Source: Burkholderiales bacterium | Lineage (GTDB): Bacteria > Pseudomonadota > Gammaproteobacteria > Burkholderiales > Burkholderiaceae_F | Length of the DNA: 64,000 nt | Direction: 5' to 3' | Assembly: GCA_020248865.1 (NCBI GenBank) | Contig: JADCGS010000026.1 | Span: 1-64,000 of the forward strand | Shown: positions 7,635 to 18,110 of the stretch, piece after piece | Numbering within the stretch: the first letter of the stretch is position 1 | How the letters are laid out: the number at the start of each line of letters is the position of its first letter | Notes under the pieces: model-generated | What the model was told of the DNA's origin: nothing | The model's input: only the letters and a program-made list of their open reading frames with translations | The model's database searches: none | Position numbers and translations under genes: made by a program

Positions 7635-9392
7635 TCAGCCGGGCTTCTTCTCTCCCGCGATCTGCTGGGTCACGTACCACTGCTGCGCAATCGACAGCAG
7701 GTTGTTGACCACCCAGTAGAGCACCAGGCCGGCCGGAAAGAAGAAGAACATCACGCCGAAGATGAACGGCATGGCCGCCATCACCTTGGCCTGGATCGGG
7801 TCCGGCGGCGTCGGGTTGAGCTTGTACTGCACCCACATGCTGGCAATCATGATCACCGGCAGGATGAACCACGGGTCGGGGGTGGCCAGGTCGTTGACCC
7901 ACAGCACCCAGGGCTGGTTGCGCATCTCCACGCTGGCCAGCAGCACCCAGTACAGCGCGATGAACACGGGGATCTGGACCAGGATCGGCAGGCAGCCGCC
8001 GAGCGGGTTGATCTTCTCGGTCTTGTACAGCTCCATCATCGCCAGGTTCATCTTCTGCTTGTCGTTGCCGTACTGCTCGCGGATCTTCATCAGGCGCGGC
8101 GTCACCTCCTTCATGCGCGCCATCGACTTGTAGCTGGCCGCCGACAGCGGATAGAACGCGGCCTTGATGAGCACGGTCAGCAGCACGATGGCCCAGCCCC
8201 AGTTGCCGACGATGTTGTGCAGGAACTCCAGCGCCCAGAACAACGGCTTGGACAGGAAGGTGAGCCAGCCGTAGTCCACCACCAGGTCCAGCCCCGGCGC
8301 GATCGCCTTGAGCGCGTTCTGGTCCTGCGGGCCGACCCACAGCGTGGCGCTGTTGCTGGCCGCCGCGCCCGGCGCGATCGGCGCCAGCGGCATCACCGTG
8401 GACACCGAGAACAGGTTGGCGCTGTCCATCGCCGTGCGGTACTCGCGGAACTGCCCGGCCTGCGGCACCCAGGCGGCCACGAAGTAGTGCTGGATCATCG
8501 CGATCCAGCCGTCCTTGCCCTCGTTCTGATGGCTCTGCTTCTTCTTCTCGATGTCCGAGAAGCCGAGCTTCTGGAACTTGGCCGCTTCGGTGTAGACGGC
8601 CGGCCCGGTGAAGGTGTAGTACAGCGCGCTTTCCCCTTCGGGCTTGTTGCCGTCGCGCACCAGTTGCAGGTACACCGAGGGCGTGACCGGCTCGGCGCCG
8701 GTGTTCTGCAGCTCGTGGCGCACCTCCACCGCGTAGCTGCCGCGGCGGAATGCGTAGGTCTTGACCACGCGCAGCCCGCCGCTGTCGGCGGCAAACTTCA
8801 CCTCGAGCGTGTCCTGGCCGGGCGCCAGCGTGCGCGGGCCGGGCAGCGGCTCGAACGGCGTCAGGTGGTTGGGGTAGCGCGCGCCGCTGGTGGAGGTGAT
8901 GCCGGTGCGCGCCAGGTACACGCGGTTGCTGGTCCACTCCAGCAGCACCACGTTCTTGTCCGGATCGTGCTTCTTGCCGGTCAGCACACCGAGCAGGCCG
9001 GAGGCGGTCCAGTCCGGCGCGACGTCCTGGCGCAGCAACTCGGCGCGCGTCATGACCGCGCCGGCGGGGTCGATCTCCACGCGAAACACGTCGGTTTCGA
9101 TCTTCACGCGCTCGGCCTGCGCGGCGGCCGGCGCAGGCAGTGCGGCGCTGGCCGGAGGGGCCGCGGCGGCCGCGGCGGACGGCACGGCCGGCGCGGGCAC
9201 CGCTGCGGCGGGCACACCGGCCGGCGCGGTCGGCGCCGCCTTGGCGGCCTCGGCCGGGGCCGCCGCCGTCGGCGCGGTGACGGGGGGCGGGCTCAGCATC
9301 GAGGCGCGTCCCTGATGGCGCTGCCAACTGTCCCACAGGAACAGCAGCGACATGCCGAAGATCACCCACAAAATCGTGCGCTGGATATCCAT
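7635..9392 (-). CDS. yidC: Membrane protein insertase YidC
   Basis: This 585-residue protein inserts and folds inner-membrane proteins, alone or with SecYEG. It starts MDIQRTILWVIFGMSLLFLW, the usual N-terminal transmembrane segment. An Ala/Pro-rich linker (about 30-95) and a large periplasmic beta domain follow. The C-terminal 60KD_IMP domain contains WGWAIVLLTVLIKAAFYPLS, the cytoplasmic MKEVTPRLMKIREQYG region and the NPLGGCLPILVQIPVFIALY segment. The length is normal for Gram-negative YidC. It follows yidD by 24 bases in the classical rnpA-yidD-yidC order. Confidence 0.98.
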   Translation of the reverse strand: MDIQRTILWVIFGMSLLFLWDSWQRHQGRASMLSPPPVTAPTAAAPAEAAKAAPTAPAGVPAAAVPAPAVPSAAAAAAPPASAALPAPAAAQAERVKIETDVFRVEIDPAGAVMTRAELLRQDVAPDWTASGLLGVLTGKKHDPDKNVVLLEWTSNRVYLARTGITSTSGARYPNHLTPFEPLPGPRTLAPGQDTLEVKFAADSGGLRVVKTYAFRRGSYAVEVRHELQNTGAEPVTPSVYLQLVRDGNKPEGESALYYTFTGPAVYTEAAKFQKLGFSDIEKKKQSHQNEGKDGWIAMIQHYFVAAWVPQAGQFREYRTAMDSANLFSVSTVMPLAPIAPGAAASNSATLWVGPQDQNALKAIAPGLDLVVDYGWLTFLSKPLFWALEFLHNIVGNWGWAIVLLTVLIKAAFYPLSAASYKSMARMKEVTPRLMKIREQYGNDKQKMNLAMMELYKTEKINPLGGCLPILVQIPVFIALYWVLLASVEMRNQPWVLWVNDLATPDPWFILPVIMIASMWVQYKLNPTPPDPIQAKVMAAMPFIFGVMFFFFPAGLVLYWVVNNLLSIAQQWYVTQQIAGEKKPG

Positions 9393-9416
9393 TCGCGGCT
9401 TTCAGGCCTTGCGGTT

Positions 9417-9710
9417 TCAGGGTCGTTCAACAGGTGCGGCGACGGCAGCATTGGCCGCATTCGCTGCCGGCGCATGACACCAGCAGCGCCAGCGGAACCG
9501 CGCCGGCACCGGGTCCACGCCGCCGGCGCTGTACGGGTGGCAGCGCGCCAGACGGGCGGCGGTCATGTAGCTGCCCTTCAGCGCGCCGTGGGTTTCGATG
9601 GCGTCCATCGCATAGGCCGAGCAGCTCGGCCAGAAGCGGCAGCTCGTCCCCACCCACGGCGACAGCAGGAACCGATAGGCGCGCAGCAGTGCCAGCAGCA
9701 CGGTCTTCAT
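9417..9710 (-). CDS. yidD: Membrane protein insertion efficiency factor YidD
   Basis: This 97-residue protein has the YidD core: [27 protein letters not shown] followed by [29 protein letters not shown]. It assists YidC-dependent insertion from the inner face of the membrane, held there by an amphipathic N-terminus. The conserved cysteine pattern is intact. After about residue 75 there is an Ala-rich tail of little information. The ATG overlaps the rnpA stop by four bases (ATGA), indicating coupling. Confidence 0.96.
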   Translation of the reverse strand: MKTVLLALLRAYRFLLSPWVGTSCRFWPSCSAYAMDAIETHGALKGSYMTAARLARCHPYSAGGVDPVPARFRWRCWCHAPAANAANAAVAAPVERP

Positions 9711-10237
9711 CGGTCGATTTCGGCGGCGGTGGAGCGGGAAAGTTGGCGCACCAGCAGGGCGAACAGGGCATCGGCCTCGGCGCGCAGTTCGCGCTTGAGC
9801 TGGCTGCGGGCCAGCGCGCCGGTGGCGGGCACCGCCGCTTTGAGCCGCAGCACGACGTCGAGTCGCACGCCCTGCACGCCCGCCGCATCGTCAAGCGCCG
9901 CCGCAGCATGGCGCGCGGCCTCGCGCAGCACCCGCTTGACCAGCGAGCGGTCCACCGAGCGCGGGGCGTTGCGCTTGCCCACGGTGACGCCGAAACGGCA
10001 GCGGATCGGGCGCAGGGCAGCGGCGGCCGACGCCGGGTTTGGCGCCGCACTCATCCGCGCGGCCACGCTGACCCAGTTCCGTGCAGCCCGCCAGCAGCGC
10101 GCCTGGCCCGGTGCCGGCCGGCTCAGCGCCGTGAAGCTGGCGCTGTCGCGCAGCCGGCGCGCGGCCGGGTAGCGCAGCCGCAGGCCCGGGGCCACCGCCG
10201 CGCGGGCGGCGGGGTGCAAGTCGGCAGACAGGCTCAC
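9707..10237 (-). CDS. rnpA: Ribonuclease P protein component
   Basis: This is the protein subunit of RNase P, which helps the catalytic RNA trim tRNA 5' leaders. The family core is [31 protein letters not shown]. At 176 residues it is longer than the usual ~120, with extra low-complexity sequence after [18 protein letters not shown]. The canonical RNR motif is altered: RN-R-x-KR becomes DRSLVKR, keeping the flanking Arg and the KR pair. The start drawn is GTG at 10237; no ribosome-binding site is visible there, and a GTG 14 codons later is equally possible. It lies 25 bases after rpmH and overlaps yidD by four bases. Confidence 0.93.
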   Translation of the reverse strand: MSLSADLHPAARAAVAPGLRLRYPAARRLRDSASFTALSRPAPGQARCWRAARNWVSVAARMSAAPNPASAAAALRPIRCRFGVTVGKRNAPRSVDRSLVKRVLREAARHAAAALDDAAGVQGVRLDVVLRLKAAVPATGALARSQLKRELRAEADALFALLVRQLSRSTAAEIDR

Positions 10238-10262
10238 GTCGCGCGGCGCGCGCCGTGCCGCC

Positions 10263-10403
10263 CTAGACGGCCAGGCGCTTGCGGCCCTTGGCGCGGCGCG
10301 CGTTCAGCACGGCGCGGCCACCGCGCGACTTCATGCGCACGAGAAAGCCGTGGGTCCGCTTGCGCTTGAGCACGGACGGTTGATAGGTACGTTTGGTGGC
10401 CAT
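10263..10403 (-). CDS. rpmH: 50S ribosomal protein L34
   Basis: This 46-residue basic ribosomal protein begins [20 protein letters not shown] and ends GRKRLAV, the expected L34 sequence and length. The ribosome-binding site AAGGA lies about 8 bases before the ATG at 10403. It is the first gene of the minus-strand rpmH-rnpA-yidD-yidC operon and is read away from the origin. Confidence 0.98.
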   Translation of the reverse strand: MATKRTYQPSVLKRKRTHGFLVRMKSRGGRAVLNARRAKGRKRLAV

Positions 10404-10583
10404 CTTGCGGTCCTTGGTGTCTGCTTGCCTGGGAGTGCGGGTGCCGTGCGCCGACGACCTTGCCGGCGGGGCTCCGCTGGGGGCCGGGCGACCACGGCCG
10501 GGTTCACGTCGATCGAGCCGCGCAAGCTGCGGCTGCAATCCGTCGGCACGCCGCCCGTCGCCGCGCGTGCCAAAAAGCCCGCT

Positions 10584-10613
10584 ATTAGACGCGATGGCCG
10601 CTCACGGCGTCAA
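10584..10613 (-). promoter_or_regulatory. Probable sigma-70 promoter of the rpmH operon
   Basis: On the minus strand TTGACG (10608-10613) and TCTAAT (10584-10589) are separated by 18 bases. That is a good vegetative promoter about 180 bases upstream of rpmH. No better candidate was seen closer to the gene. Confidence 0.55.
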
Positions 10614-10687
10614 ACCGTGCGCCGCCCTTGCCGGCCCAACGCGGTTGTCCCCGCGCCGTCCACAAGCTCACAGGCGTTGTCCCCAGC

Positions 10688-10696
10688 TTATCCACA
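10688..10696 (+). promoter_or_regulatory. DnaA box, perfect TTATCCACA
   Basis: Exact match to the high-affinity DnaA-binding 9-mer, within the rpmH-dnaA intergenic region. Confidence 0.85.
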
Positions 10697-10832
10697 GGCT
10701 TGTCACGAAGCCGAAAAAATTACGTCCCGCGCCTTTCGGCAATCGCCAGTGAGCGAGCATCCGCTATCGCGCAGAACATTGAGGCAAAGGGCTTGTTCAG
10801 GTGCCCTCGACTCACGCACACAGGTTTCTCGC

Positions 10833-10841
10833 TGTGGATAA
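10833..10841 (-). promoter_or_regulatory. DnaA box, perfect (TGTGGATAA on plus strand)
   Basis: Exact DnaA 9-mer on the minus strand. It covers the position where the -35 element of the candidate dnaA promoter would be, so DnaA binding here should repress dnaA. Confidence 0.85.
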
Positions 10842-10862
10842 CCGGCGGCGCGCGACTACAAT
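10834..10862 (+). promoter_or_regulatory. Candidate dnaA promoter overlapping a DnaA box
   Basis: TACAAT at 10857-10862 is a strong -10 match. With a 17-base spacer the -35 position falls on GTGGAT inside the DnaA box; its match to TTGACA is poor. This is compatible with the known autorepression of dnaA by its product. It would give a leader of about 230 bases. Confidence 0.45.
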
Positions 10863-11012
10863 GCGCGTCTCATTTCGCCGGCCCCGCCGCGTCGAACTCC
10901 GTGCAAGACACCCTGCTGCAAGTACGGCAGGCTGGTCGCCGGAGTACCCGCCGCAGCGCCCGGGTCACCGTACCGCTGCACTCGGCTGACGCCGCAGGCG
11001 AAACAAGACGAA

Positions 11013-11036
11013 CCCCGCGTGATCGTCCACGCGGGG
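11013..11036 (+). promoter_or_regulatory. Perfect hairpin in the dnaA leader
   Basis: CCCCGCGTG and CACGCGGGG form a perfect 9-bp stem with a 6-base loop, 61 bases before the dnaA start. No U-tract follows (the next bases are CACATAAC), so a plain terminator is unlikely. If the promoter at 10857 is used, it lies in the 5' leader and could affect transcript stability or attenuation. Confidence 0.5.
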
Positions 11037-11097
11037 CACATAACAAAACGACCGGCCCGTGGAACATGCCACCGGCCCGATGAGGCGGACGTAGGAC

Positions 11098-12498
11098 ATG
11101 CTCCCACTCTGGCAAGACTGCTCGCGCGTGCTGGAACGCGAGCTCACCCCGCAACAGTTCTCCGCCTGGATCAAACCCCTCAGAGCCCTCGACTACGACG
11201 CCAGCAGCGGCCGGCTGCGCATCGGCGCGCCCAACCGCTTCAAGCTCGACGCCATCCGCGCCCAGTTTGCTGCCCGCATCCAGGCGGCCGCCACCGGCGT
11301 GATGCAGCGGCCGGTGGACGTGGTGTTCGAGGTCGAAAACGGCAGCGCCGAGGCGCCGCCACCCGAGGCAGCACCGGCCGGCTCGCCCGGCACAGCGGCG
11401 GCGGCCCACACCGGCGGCGCCGAGCCCACCCAGCGTGCCGGCAACGGCCCGGCGGGCGGCGTGTCCGAGACCTTCGAGCGCGCGCGGCTTAACGCTGCGC
11501 TGACCTTCGACTCCTTCGTCACCGGCAAGGCCAACCAGTTGGCGCGGGCGGCGGCCATGCAGGTGGCCGAGAACCCGGGCGGCTCGTACAACCCGCTGTT
11601 CCTGTACGGCGGCGTGGGCCTGGGCAAGACGCACCTGGTGCACGCGGTGGGCAACGCCATCCTCACCCGCAAGCCCGATGCGCGGGTGCGCTACATCCAC
11701 GCCGAGCAGTACGTCTCCGACGTGGTGCGCGCCTACCAGCGCAAGGCCTTCGACGACTTCAAGCGCTACTACCACTCGCTCGACCTGCTGCTGATCGACG
11801 ACATCCAGTTTTTCGGTGGCAAGAGCCGCACGCAGGAAGAGTTCTTCTACGCCTTCGAGGCGCTGGTGGCCGGCCGCAAGCAGATCATCATCACCAGCGA
11901 CACCTATCCCAAGGAGCTGAAGGACATCGAGGACCGCCTGGTGTCGCGCTTTGCCTCGGGGCTGACGGTGGCCATCGAGCCGCCCGAGCTGGAGATGCGC
12001 GTGGCGATCCTGCTCAAGAAGGCCGAGAACGAGGGCGCGCAACTCGGCGAAGACGTGGCCTTCTTCATCGCCAAGAACCTGCGCAGCAACGTGCGCGAGC
12101 TGGAAGGCGCCCTGCGCAAGGTGCTGGCCTTCGCGCAGTTTCATGCGCGCACCATCAACACGGAGCTGGCGCGCGAGGCGCTCAAGGATCTGCTGGGTGC
12201 GTCCACCGGCCAGGTGACGGTCGAGCTGATCCAGAAGACCGTGGCCGACCACTACAAGATCAAGGTCGCCGACATGTACTCCAAGCGGCGGCCCAACAAC
12301 ATCGCCATGCCGCGCCAGGTCGCGATGTACTTGGCCAAGGAGCTGACGCAGAAGAGCCTGCCCGAGATCGGCGAGCTGTTCGGCGGGCGCGACCACACCA
12401 CCGTGCTGCACGCGGTACGCAAGATCGGCAAAGCACGGCACATGGACAACGAGCTGAACCACGCACTGCACGTGCTGGAGCAGGTGCTCAAGGGCTGA
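11098..12498 (+). CDS. dnaA: Chromosomal replication initiator DnaA
   Basis: This 466-residue AAA+ initiator binds DnaA boxes and unwinds oriC. Domain I is at the N-terminus ([21 protein letters not shown]). Domain II is an Ala/Pro/Gly-rich linker (about 85-125). Domain III has Walker A GGVGLGKT at 171-178 and Walker [11 protein letters not shown]. Domain IV is the DNA-binding helix-turn-helix with the signature [15 protein letters not shown] near the end. The ATG at 11098 follows a GGACGTAGGAC stretch that acts as a ribosome-binding site. dnaN follows after 310 bases. Confidence 0.99.
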   Translation: MLPLWQDCSRVLERELTPQQFSAWIKPLRALDYDASSGRLRIGAPNRFKLDAIRAQFAARIQAAATGVMQRPVDVVFEVENGSAEAPPPEAAPAGSPGTAAAAHTGGAEPTQRAGNGPAGGVSETFERARLNAALTFDSFVTGKANQLARAAAMQVAENPGGSYNPLFLYGGVGLGKTHLVHAVGNAILTRKPDARVRYIHAEQYVSDVVRAYQRKAFDDFKRYYHSLDLLLIDDIQFFGGKSRTQEEFFYAFEALVAGRKQIIITSDTYPKELKDIEDRLVSRFASGLTVAIEPPELEMRVAILLKKAENEGAQLGEDVAFFIAKNLRSNVRELEGALRKVLAFAQFHARTINTELAREALKDLLGASTGQVTVELIQKTVADHYKIKVADMYSKRRPNNIAMPRQVAMYLAKELTQKSLPEIGELFGGRDHTTVLHAVRKIGKARHMDNELNHALHVLEQVLKG

Positions 12499-12808
12499 AC
12501 CGTATGGCCAAGGGCTGTGCACAAGCCGGGATAACCGGCCCGCTGCATGGGGACAACCTCGCCCCGGTCGCTGAACAACGCACTGCATAACCGCCCAGCC
12601 TGCTGTGGATGGACCGGAACAACCGATGAACAACTGCCGCCCGACTTGCTACTTGTCCTTTTGCTCCACAGGCTGCAGCAGTGCTGTGCGCCCGCTTGCC
12701 CACAGGCTTTGCCGCCAGCCAAGTGCTTGAACCGCCGGCACTTGCCGCCGCTGTCCCCAGAAAAAGCCCGCTCTATTAACCAGTCCTACCAAAGAGGAAT
12801 ACAGACAA
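12499..12808. other. dnaA-dnaN intergenic region with DnaA-box-like near matches
   Basis: These 310 bases carry no supported gene. Several 9-mers lie two mismatches from the DnaA box, such as TGTGCACAA near 12516, TGTGGATGG near 12604 and TGCTCCACA near 12662. They may form part of a bipartite origin or a DnaA-titrating stretch. A ribosome-binding site AGAGG lies just before dnaN. No clear terminator was seen after dnaA, so dnaN may be read from dnaA and from its own promoter. Confidence 0.45.
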
Positions 12809-13909
12809 ATGCAACTCGTCAAAGCCTCCCGCGATGCGTTGCTCAAACCGCTGCAAGTGGTCAGCGGCATCGTCGAGCGCCGGCAGACGCTGCCGATCCT
12901 GGCCAACATCCTCGTGCGCAAGGACGGCGCGAAAGTCTCGTTCACGGCCAACGACCTGGAGATCCAGATCGAGACCGCGGCCGATATCGGTGCCGGCAAT
13001 GACGCCGTGGCCACCACCGTGTCGGCGCGCAAGCTCGTGGACATTCTGCGCGCGCTGCCGGAGGCCGATGTTGGCCTGTCGCTGTCGGCCCGCAAGCTCA
13101 CCATCCAGTCGGGCAAGAGCCGCTTCAACCTGCAGACGCTGGCGGCGGAGGAATTTCCCACCGTGGCGCAGGCCGAGTTTTCGGCCGACTTCAAGCTGCC
13201 GGCGGCCACGCTCAAGTACCTGCTCAACATGGTCCATTTTGCAATGGCCGCGCAGGACATCCGCTACTACCTGAACGGCATGCTGCTGGTGGTCGATGGC
13301 ACCACCGTGCGCGCCGTGGCCACCGACGGCCATCGGCTGGCGCTGTGCGAGGTGAGCAAGGACGACGCCACCGGCAAGGTCGAGGCCATCATGCCGCGCA
13401 AGACCATCCTCGAGCTGCTGCGCCTGCTGCCCGACTCGGACGAGCCCGTGCGCGTGCAGATGGCCGCCAACCAGGTCAAGTTCAGCTTCGGCTCGATCGA
13501 GCTGATATCCAAGCTGGTCGAGGGCCGCTTCCCCGATTACCAGCGCGTGGTGCCGGCCAACAACACCAAGTTCGTGACGGTAGGCCGCGCCGAGATGATG
13601 GCCGCCCTGCAACGCGCCGCCATCCTGACCACCGACAAGTTCAAGGGCGTGCGCATGGTGCTGGCGCCGGGGTCGATCAAGATCAACTCCACCAACGCCG
13701 ACCAGGAAGACGCGCAGGAGGAACTCGAAGTCGACTACGCCGGCGAAGGCCTGGACATCGGCTTCAACGTCACCTACCTGCTCGATGTGCTTGGCAACCT
13801 CACCAGCGAGCACGTGCGTTTTTCCTTCGGCGACGCGATCGGCTCGGCGCTGTTGACCATGCCGGACTCCGAGAAATTCAAGTACGTCGTGATGCCCATG
13901 CGGATCTAG
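12809..13909 (+). CDS. dnaN: DNA polymerase III subunit beta (sliding clamp)
   Basis: This 366-residue clamp encircles DNA and tethers the replicative polymerase. It begins MQLVKASRDALLKPLQVVSGIVERRQTLPIL, the family's first clamp domain. It has the DIRYYLNGMLL and ATDGHRLA motifs in the middle domain and ends in the expected VVMPMRI. Length is standard. A ribosome-binding site (AAGAGGAA) precedes the ATG. It sits between dnaA and gyrB; recF is absent from its common place between dnaN and gyrB. Confidence 0.99.
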   Translation: MQLVKASRDALLKPLQVVSGIVERRQTLPILANILVRKDGAKVSFTANDLEIQIETAADIGAGNDAVATTVSARKLVDILRALPEADVGLSLSARKLTIQSGKSRFNLQTLAAEEFPTVAQAEFSADFKLPAATLKYLLNMVHFAMAAQDIRYYLNGMLLVVDGTTVRAVATDGHRLALCEVSKDDATGKVEAIMPRKTILELLRLLPDSDEPVRVQMAANQVKFSFGSIELISKLVEGRFPDYQRVVPANNTKFVTVGRAEMMAALQRAAILTTDKFKGVRMVLAPGSIKINSTNADQEDAQEELEVDYAGEGLDIGFNVTYLLDVLGNLTSEHVRFSFGDAIGSALLTMPDSEKFKYVVMPMRI

Positions 13910-13985
13910 TCGCCGGTCGCGCGTGCGCCGTGCCCGCTCGAGTGGGCAAGGGATCGCCGGCCAGGGCAGTCGATCCGTTTGGTGA

Positions 13986-16568
<2,583 letters not shown>

Positions 16569-16654
16569 CCGCAGCGGGCCACGAAGTCGGGTGGCCGACC
16601 ACGACATCCCTCCGCCACGTGTTCGATTTCTTGGGTGGCCGATGCGCTCAACAT

Positions 16655-16683
16655 GAAATTCCCGCATGAAGAGCGGGAGTTTC
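16655..16683 (+). terminator. Hairpin downstream of gyrB
   Basis: GAAATTCCCGC and GCGGGAGTTTC form an 11-bp stem with one T-G pair and a 7-base loop, 87 bases after gyrB. There is no U-tract, so the terminator call is tentative. Confidence 0.4.
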
Positions 16684-16693
16684 AAGGTGGCGT

Positions 16694-17283
16694 TTGAACA
16701 TGCAGACCGTTCGGACACGGCTGACCCACAAGGAGTTCGACCAGTGCGTCTCGCCGGTCAACAACGACAAATGTCTGGACCGAACCGCCTGCGTCTACGT
16801 CAGCACCATCCAACGCATGTACCCGATGCTCAAGGGCCGCCATTTGCCTGAACAAGACGACGAAGTCTCCTGCTTGACCCCCTCTCCCACATCAGTGGGA
16901 GAGGGCAGGGGTGAGGGCGCCCTTTCCCTTGAGGTCCCGCCCGTCGACTGCAACCCCGCGCTCCCGATCGAGACCTTTGACATTATCGTCACCGACGAGG
17001 CGCACCGCCCCATCGACAACCTCTTGCGCCAGGTGCTGGAGTAGTTCGATGCGCACCTGATTGGCCTTACCGCCGCACCCAACAAGCAGACCTTCGGCCT
17101 CTTCAACCAGAACCTGGTCGAGGAATACGGCCACCCGCAAGCAATGGCCGACGGCGTGAACGTCAACGACGACGTCGTTCGCATCAAGACCGAGGTCACC
17201 GACGCCGGCAGTAAGGTCGAAGCCGTCTACCGGCTGCAAGAGCTGGACGAGCCCCCCCGCCCGGCGCGACGGGCAGTTCGATG
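16694..17283 (+). pseudogene. Relic of type I restriction enzyme R subunit (HsdR helicase region)
   Basis: This in-frame remnant of an HsdR-type DEAD/DEAH translocase lacks both ends. Recognisable parts are VYVSTIQRMYPMLKG, IETFDIIVTDEAHR (the DEAH Walker B motif) and NLLRQVLE. A TAG stop follows at 17042-17044 where the family has a tyrosine (VLEYFDA). The frame then resumes as FDAHLIGLTAAPNKQTFG, where GLTATP is expected, and NLVEEYGH. The frame ends at 17283 after an apparent frameshift. A REP-like palindrome lies within it at 16880. The nuclease domain and later helicase motifs are missing. It is a dead gene beside gyrB, most likely left from a horizontally acquired restriction locus. Confidence 0.85.
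16880..16920 (+). repeat. REP-like palindromic element inside the hsdR relic
   Basis: CCCTCTCCCAC and GTGGGAGAGGG form a perfect 11-bp stem with a 4-base ATCA loop (16880-16905). The GCAGGGGTGAGGGC tail is typical of a REP-like family found in many proteobacteria. It is translated as TPSPTSVGEGRGEG without breaking the frame, between the DEV and PPVDCNP blocks of HsdR. Confidence 0.8.
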
Positions 17284-17361
17284 ACGACTTCGAGTTCTCA
17301 CCCCGGGGGACGCCAACGTGCGCGCAGCGCCGGCCGGAACCACGCCGAAGACGGGTCGGCC

Positions 17362-17424
17362 ATGGGCGCCGACGTGAAGGGCAACGCCTGTGATGGCCTG
17401 CTGGAGCGCAACGCGCAGGACATC
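17362..17424 (+). pseudogene. Fragment of type I methyltransferase HsdM
   Basis: Twenty-one codons read MGADVKGNACDGLLERNAQD, matching the DVKGD-YEGLLEKNA stretch that precedes the SAM-binding region in HsdM N6-adenine methylases. The match ends abruptly after AQDI. Lying 80 bases after the HsdR relic, it shows that a whole hsd locus was deleted internally. The order (R before M) is unlike the usual M-S-R order, so rearrangement is likely. Confidence 0.6.
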
Positions 17425-17590
17425 AGATTAGTAGCTTCTGTCCATACACGGCACCGCCTGATGCAGCACACCCCCGGCCCGGCAAGGGTGGACGACACTG
17501 CAATCGTCCGGCGCGGGTTGCGCCGGCTTGGTGGTGGCTGCCGGGTCGTTGCCGGGTGGTCACCGCGAGATGGCTGGTGAAGGAGGTTGT

Positions 17591-17944
17591 ATGGTCACGC
17601 GTCGTTCCACCCCGAAGGTTCGTCCCCCGGTCGCCCGGCCCACGGTGGCTGCGCGCATGGCGGCGGTAACGCGCGCGGAGCCCGCCCGGCCGGCGCCCAT
17701 GTTTGCGATCACGCCCGAGGCTGAAGTACGGCTGCGGCGGGTTGGCCGCGCGGCGCTGCGGTTCGGCCGGCGCTCGCTGCACGAGGTGAACGTGGCCGCG
17801 ATGGCGGCGCGTACGCCGATGATGGAGATCTGGGGTCGGCTGCGCCATGCGGGCCGCGCCATCGGCCGCGAGGCGTCGCTGGCCTGGCGCACCGTGAGGC
17901 CCGCCGGGCCCATGACGCACAAGCGCCGGGGCCACGCCGCCTAG
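17591..17944 (+). CDS. Basic alanine/arginine-rich hypothetical protein
   Basis: This 117-residue, strongly basic protein (MVTRRSTPKVRPPVARP at the start, THKRRGHAA at the end) has no recognised domain. The central part RRVGRAALRFGRRSLHEVNVAAMAARTPMMEIWGRLRHAGRAI could form amphipathic helices. An excellent ribosome-binding site (AAGGAGG, four bases from the ATG) supports it being translated. It has no signal peptide. It stands alone between the restriction relic and the FabH-like gene. It may be an orphan or DNA/RNA-binding protein, but no function can be assigned. Confidence 0.6.
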   Translation: MVTRRSTPKVRPPVARPTVAARMAAVTRAEPARPAPMFAITPEAEVRLRRVGRAALRFGRRSLHEVNVAAMAARTPMMEIWGRLRHAGRAIGREASLAWRTVRPAGPMTHKRRGHAA

Positions 17945-18110
17945 ACAGGACGGGCGTCGGGTCGGGCAGCGGCCCGGCCTGCGCGGGCGGCGTTCACGCC
18001 CGGCCATCCGGGCCCGCCCCGCCCCGCATTACCATCCCGCCCACTGAGCGAGGGACCCGGCCGCCCATCCGGCCGCGCCCCGACCCATCACGAGACCCGG
18101 GCGATCCCCC

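Larger units (their letters stand above)
10620..10870. other. Probable replication origin region (oriC) between rpmH and dnaA
   Basis: The 694-base gap between the divergent rpmH and dnaA genes contains no credible gene. It holds two perfect 9-mer DnaA boxes in opposite orientation (10688-10696 and 10833-10841). Weaker TTGTCCCCA-like sites with two mismatches lie near 10677, and a short A-rich patch (CCGAAAAAATTACG) lies near 10711. Position beside dnaA is the classical oriC location. The number of perfect boxes is low, and a second group of near-matches sits between dnaA and dnaN, so the exact unwinding site is uncertain. Confidence 0.7.

Noticed and set aside
17281..17580. A 99-codon plus-strand frame after the hsdR relic as a real gene
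   Set aside because: It contains only a short HsdM-like piece; the rest has no ribosome-binding site or family and runs into the strong ribosome-binding site of the next gene.
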